A DNA stretch of 7,192 nt from Thermodesulfobacteriota bacterium. Its GTDB lineage: Bacteria > Desulfobacterota > DSM-4660 > Desulfatiglandales > HGW-15. Made by a program: the position numbers and the translations under genes. The notes beneath the pieces are model-generated. The model had not been told where the DNA came from, ran no database searches, and was given only the letters and a program-made list of their open reading frames with translations. The stretch lies in NCBI GenBank assembly GCA_025454125.1, contig JALOPA010000087.1:1-7192 (forward strand). The letters are read 5' to 3'. This document shows, in pieces, positions 5,838 through 7,192 of the stretch (positions are counted from its first letter, which is position 1; the number at the start of each line of letters is the position of its first letter).

Positions 5838-6167
5838 ATGCGCGCCAAAGTCGCGACCCGAACCAAGAGAAACCGCCGAGCCAAGGAGGCAAAGGGCAGA
5901 CCGACAATCGGCATCCGTGAACTTAAGGCACGCGCCTCAGCCATTATTGAAGAGGTGAAAGATCGCCGGACCAGCTATGCGGTAACGAAGCGCGGCGAAG
6001 TTGAGGCCCTGATCGTGCCGGTAGATGCCGGGAACCGGCTGCTTTCCCCTTCCCCGGCGGATAGCGCCTGGGAGGCGTGGCAAGCCCTTGCAGATCAGCT
6101 GGCCCGAAAGACCCGGGGGCGCAAGGGGGTGTCCGCCGTTGAAGAACTTGATCGGATGAGGCGCTAA
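5838..6167 (+). CDS. Phd/YefM-family antitoxin
   Basis: A 109-residue protein. After a basic, probably disordered N-terminus (about 1-25, rich in R and K), the core IGIRELKARASAIIEEVKDR followed by TSYAVTKRGEVEALIVPVD is the Phd/YefM DNA-binding fold: an L/R-E-L-K/R-A-R-A helix, a second helix, then the strand pair ITKxGxxxAxIVP. The C-terminal part (WEAWQALADQLARK and EELDRMRR) is the likely toxin-binding helix region. ATG at 5838 is preferred over the in-frame GTG at 5829 because AGGTGA (5827-5832) sits 5 bases before it and overlaps the GTG. The PIN toxin gene begins one base after the stop. Its long basic head is unusual for the family and may be an added start extension. Confidence 0.85.
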   Translation: MRAKVATRTKRNRRAKEAKGRPTIGIRELKARASAIIEEVKDRRTSYAVTKRGEVEALIVPVDAGNRLLSPSPADSAWEAWQALADQLARKTRGRKGVSAVEELDRMRR

Positions 6168-6168
6168 T

Positions 6169-6600
6169 ATGCGACTGATCACCATAGATTCAAGCGTCTT
6201 CGTCAGCGCAACGCGACCATCCGAACCAGGGTACCAAGACAGCATAGACTTTCTTGGATGGGTGCGCCGTTCACGGCCACGGTTATTCCTGCCGACCCTC
6301 GTCTTGGTCGAGACGGCTGCTGCACTCAGCCGCACCGGTAGTGATGAAGACCTTGCACAGCAGTATGGCCTGGCCATCAGCCAATTGCCCAATACGGTCC
6401 TGGTCACCTTGGATGAGGGGCTCGCGAGACAGGCCGCGGCCTTCGGGGCACAGCACAAGCTGCGAGGTGCAGATGCGGTGTTCTTGGCGACAGCATCGCT
6501 CTTTGCAGCCGAGCTAGTGACGCTGGACAGGGAGCAACTCCGCCGTGGAGTCAAAATTGTTCGGACGCTGACACCGGCTCGCTTTGTCGCAACAACCTGA
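6169..6600 (+). CDS. vapC: PIN-domain ribonuclease toxin (VapC-like)
   Basis: A 143-residue PIN domain. All four acidic active-site positions are visible: D7 (TIDSSVFVSA), E48 (LPTLVLVETAAALSR), D102 (LRGADAVFLATA) and D120 (ELVTLDREQLRRG). They would bind Mg/Mn for RNA cleavage. Length and layout are those of a full VapC-type toxin, which cleaves tRNA, rRNA or other RNA and is neutralised by its partner antitoxin. It follows the Phd-type antitoxin with one base between, implying translational coupling; the family is more usually paired with AbrB, MetJ or Phd-like partners, so this pairing is normal. The exact RNA target cannot be read from the sequence. The frame looks intact, so the module may be active. 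Confidence 0.88.
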   Translation: MRLITIDSSVFVSATRPSEPGYQDSIDFLGWVRRSRPRLFLPTLVLVETAAALSRTGSDEDLAQQYGLAISQLPNTVLVTLDEGLARQAAAFGAQHKLRGADAVFLATASLFAAELVTLDREQLRRGVKIVRTLTPARFVATT

Positions 6601-6640
6601 TTGCTAGCCCCGGCGGCTCGCAGATCGCCTCAGGATTTCC

Positions 6641-6647
6641 GGAGGGG
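6641..6647 (+). promoter_or_regulatory. Strong ribosome binding site for the phosphodiesterase gene
   Basis: GGAGGGG lies 6 bases before ATG 6654 and fixes that start over the in-frame ATG at 6666. No clear promoter is seen in the 53 bases between the vapC stop and this gene, so it may be read through from the toxin-antitoxin operon or start from a promoter inside vapC. Confidence 0.7.
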
Positions 6648-6653
6648 TTTTGA

Positions 6654-7192
6654 ATGAACTGGAAAATGGCTTTGGCAGGCTTGTGTCTGAGTCTGGCGGT
6701 TTCTGCCTCTTCTCTATCCCAGACGCCTGCTGCGAAAGGAGCGGACATGAAACCCTTGATCATCGGCCACCGGGGAGCGGCCGGGCTCGCACCGGAGAAT
6801 ACGCTGGCCGCCTTTGCCAGAGCCTGCGAACTCGGCATTGACGGGATCGAGCTTGACGTCCTTGTTTCAGCCGACGGGGAGCTGGTCGTGCACCATGATT
6901 TCAGGCTGAAACCTGAGATTGCCCGCACAGCAGACGGGACCTGGATTCCCTCCGCATCGCCGCCTGCCGTGAAGGATCTCACACTGGCCCAGCTCAAGAC
7001 TTACGATGTCGGCCGCCTGCAGTCCAAAACTTCTTATGCGGGCCGCTATCCGGAGCAAACTCCGGTGGACGGAGAGAGGATCCCCAGCTTCAAGGAGGTC
7101 ATTCAGCTCTTCAAGAAATCGTGCAGCGCCTCCACTCGGCTCTTCGTGGAGATCAAAACCTCGCCGGACGAACCGGCCCTGAGCCCGCCGCC
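6654..7192 (+). CDS. Secreted glycerophosphodiester phosphodiesterase, 5' part
   Basis: The frame is open to the window's right edge, giving 179 complete codons of a longer gene. A signal peptide is visible at residues 1-22 (NWK, then hydrophobic [14 protein letters not shown]), so the enzyme should be exported to the periplasm or outside. The GDPD TIM barrel starts at about 34: [18 protein letters not shown] with H39 and R40, then DGIELDV with E66 and D68, then HHD with H81. These are the metal-binding and acid-base residues of GlpQ/UgpQ-type enzymes, which hydrolyse deacylated phospholipids (glycerophosphodiesters) to glycerol-3-phosphate and an alcohol. An insertion at about 90-150 with [16 protein letters not shown] and IPSFKEVI is family-like. 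It is the first normal housekeeping-type gene after the scarred region and probably marks its right border. GlpQ versus another GDPD subgroup is not decidable here. Confidence 0.9.
   Translation, partial: MNWKMALAGLCLSLAVSASSLSQTPAAKGADMKPLIIGHRGAAGLAPENTLAAFARACELGIDGIELDVLVSADGELVVHHDFRLKPEIARTADGTWIPSASPPAVKDLTLAQLKTYDVGRLQSKTSYAGRYPEQTPVDGERIPSFKEVIQLFKKSCSASTRLFVEIKTSPDEPALSPP

Noticed and set aside
5937..6554. A 205-codon minus-strand frame over the antitoxin and PIN genes
   Set aside because: It is the complement of two well-supported genes with a ribosome site, promoter and intact active-site residues; the minus-strand product resembles nothing.

Overview
The window looks like an accessory stretch of a moderately GC-rich (roughly 55-60%, by eye) Gram-negative bacterial chromosome. 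The pairing of a Y-family polymerase with a short DnaE-type polymerase, and the junk-rich intergenic repeats, would fit a Desulfobacterota/deltaproteobacterial-type genome. That taxonomic guess is inference; nothing in the window fixes it.

Layout. (1) Positions 1-815: 3' part of a Y-family (DinB/ImuB-like) translesion DNA polymerase, with thumb, little finger and a QLSLF sliding-clamp motif. (2) Positions 734-962: a 229-bp MITE-like repeat with imperfect 29-bp terminal inverted repeats and two perfect internal hairpins. It supplies the last codons of the Y-polymerase frame and the bases just ahead of the next start codon. (3) Positions 966-4046: a complete DnaE-type alpha subunit of the short, error-prone (DnaE2/ImuC-like) kind. 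The two polymerases form a mutagenic translesion cassette. (4) Positions 4022-5717: a mosaic scar. It holds a central piece of an IS91-family HUH transposase abutting the end of dnaE; an AbrB-type antitoxin with a RelE/ParE-type toxin; a start-less EthD-like relic; a short piece resembling the IS91 transposase C-terminus; and a second, 88% identical copy of the dnaE OB-fold tail. (5) Positions 5778-6600: a promoter and a Phd/YefM antitoxin plus PIN (VapC-like) toxin operon. (6) From 6654 past the window end: a secreted glycerophosphodiester phosphodiesterase, cut by the window edge.

How it fits together. The polymerase pair would act in damage-tolerant, mutagenic DNA synthesis at the clamp. 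The stretch downstream appears to be an insertion hot spot: an IS91-type element landed at the dnaE 3' end and was broken up. Two unrelated toxin-antitoxin modules now sit there, one between the two dnaE tails and one just after the second. The duplicated tail, whose differences are mostly silent and unevenly spread, suggests recombination between related cassettes rather than simple decay of a tandem copy.
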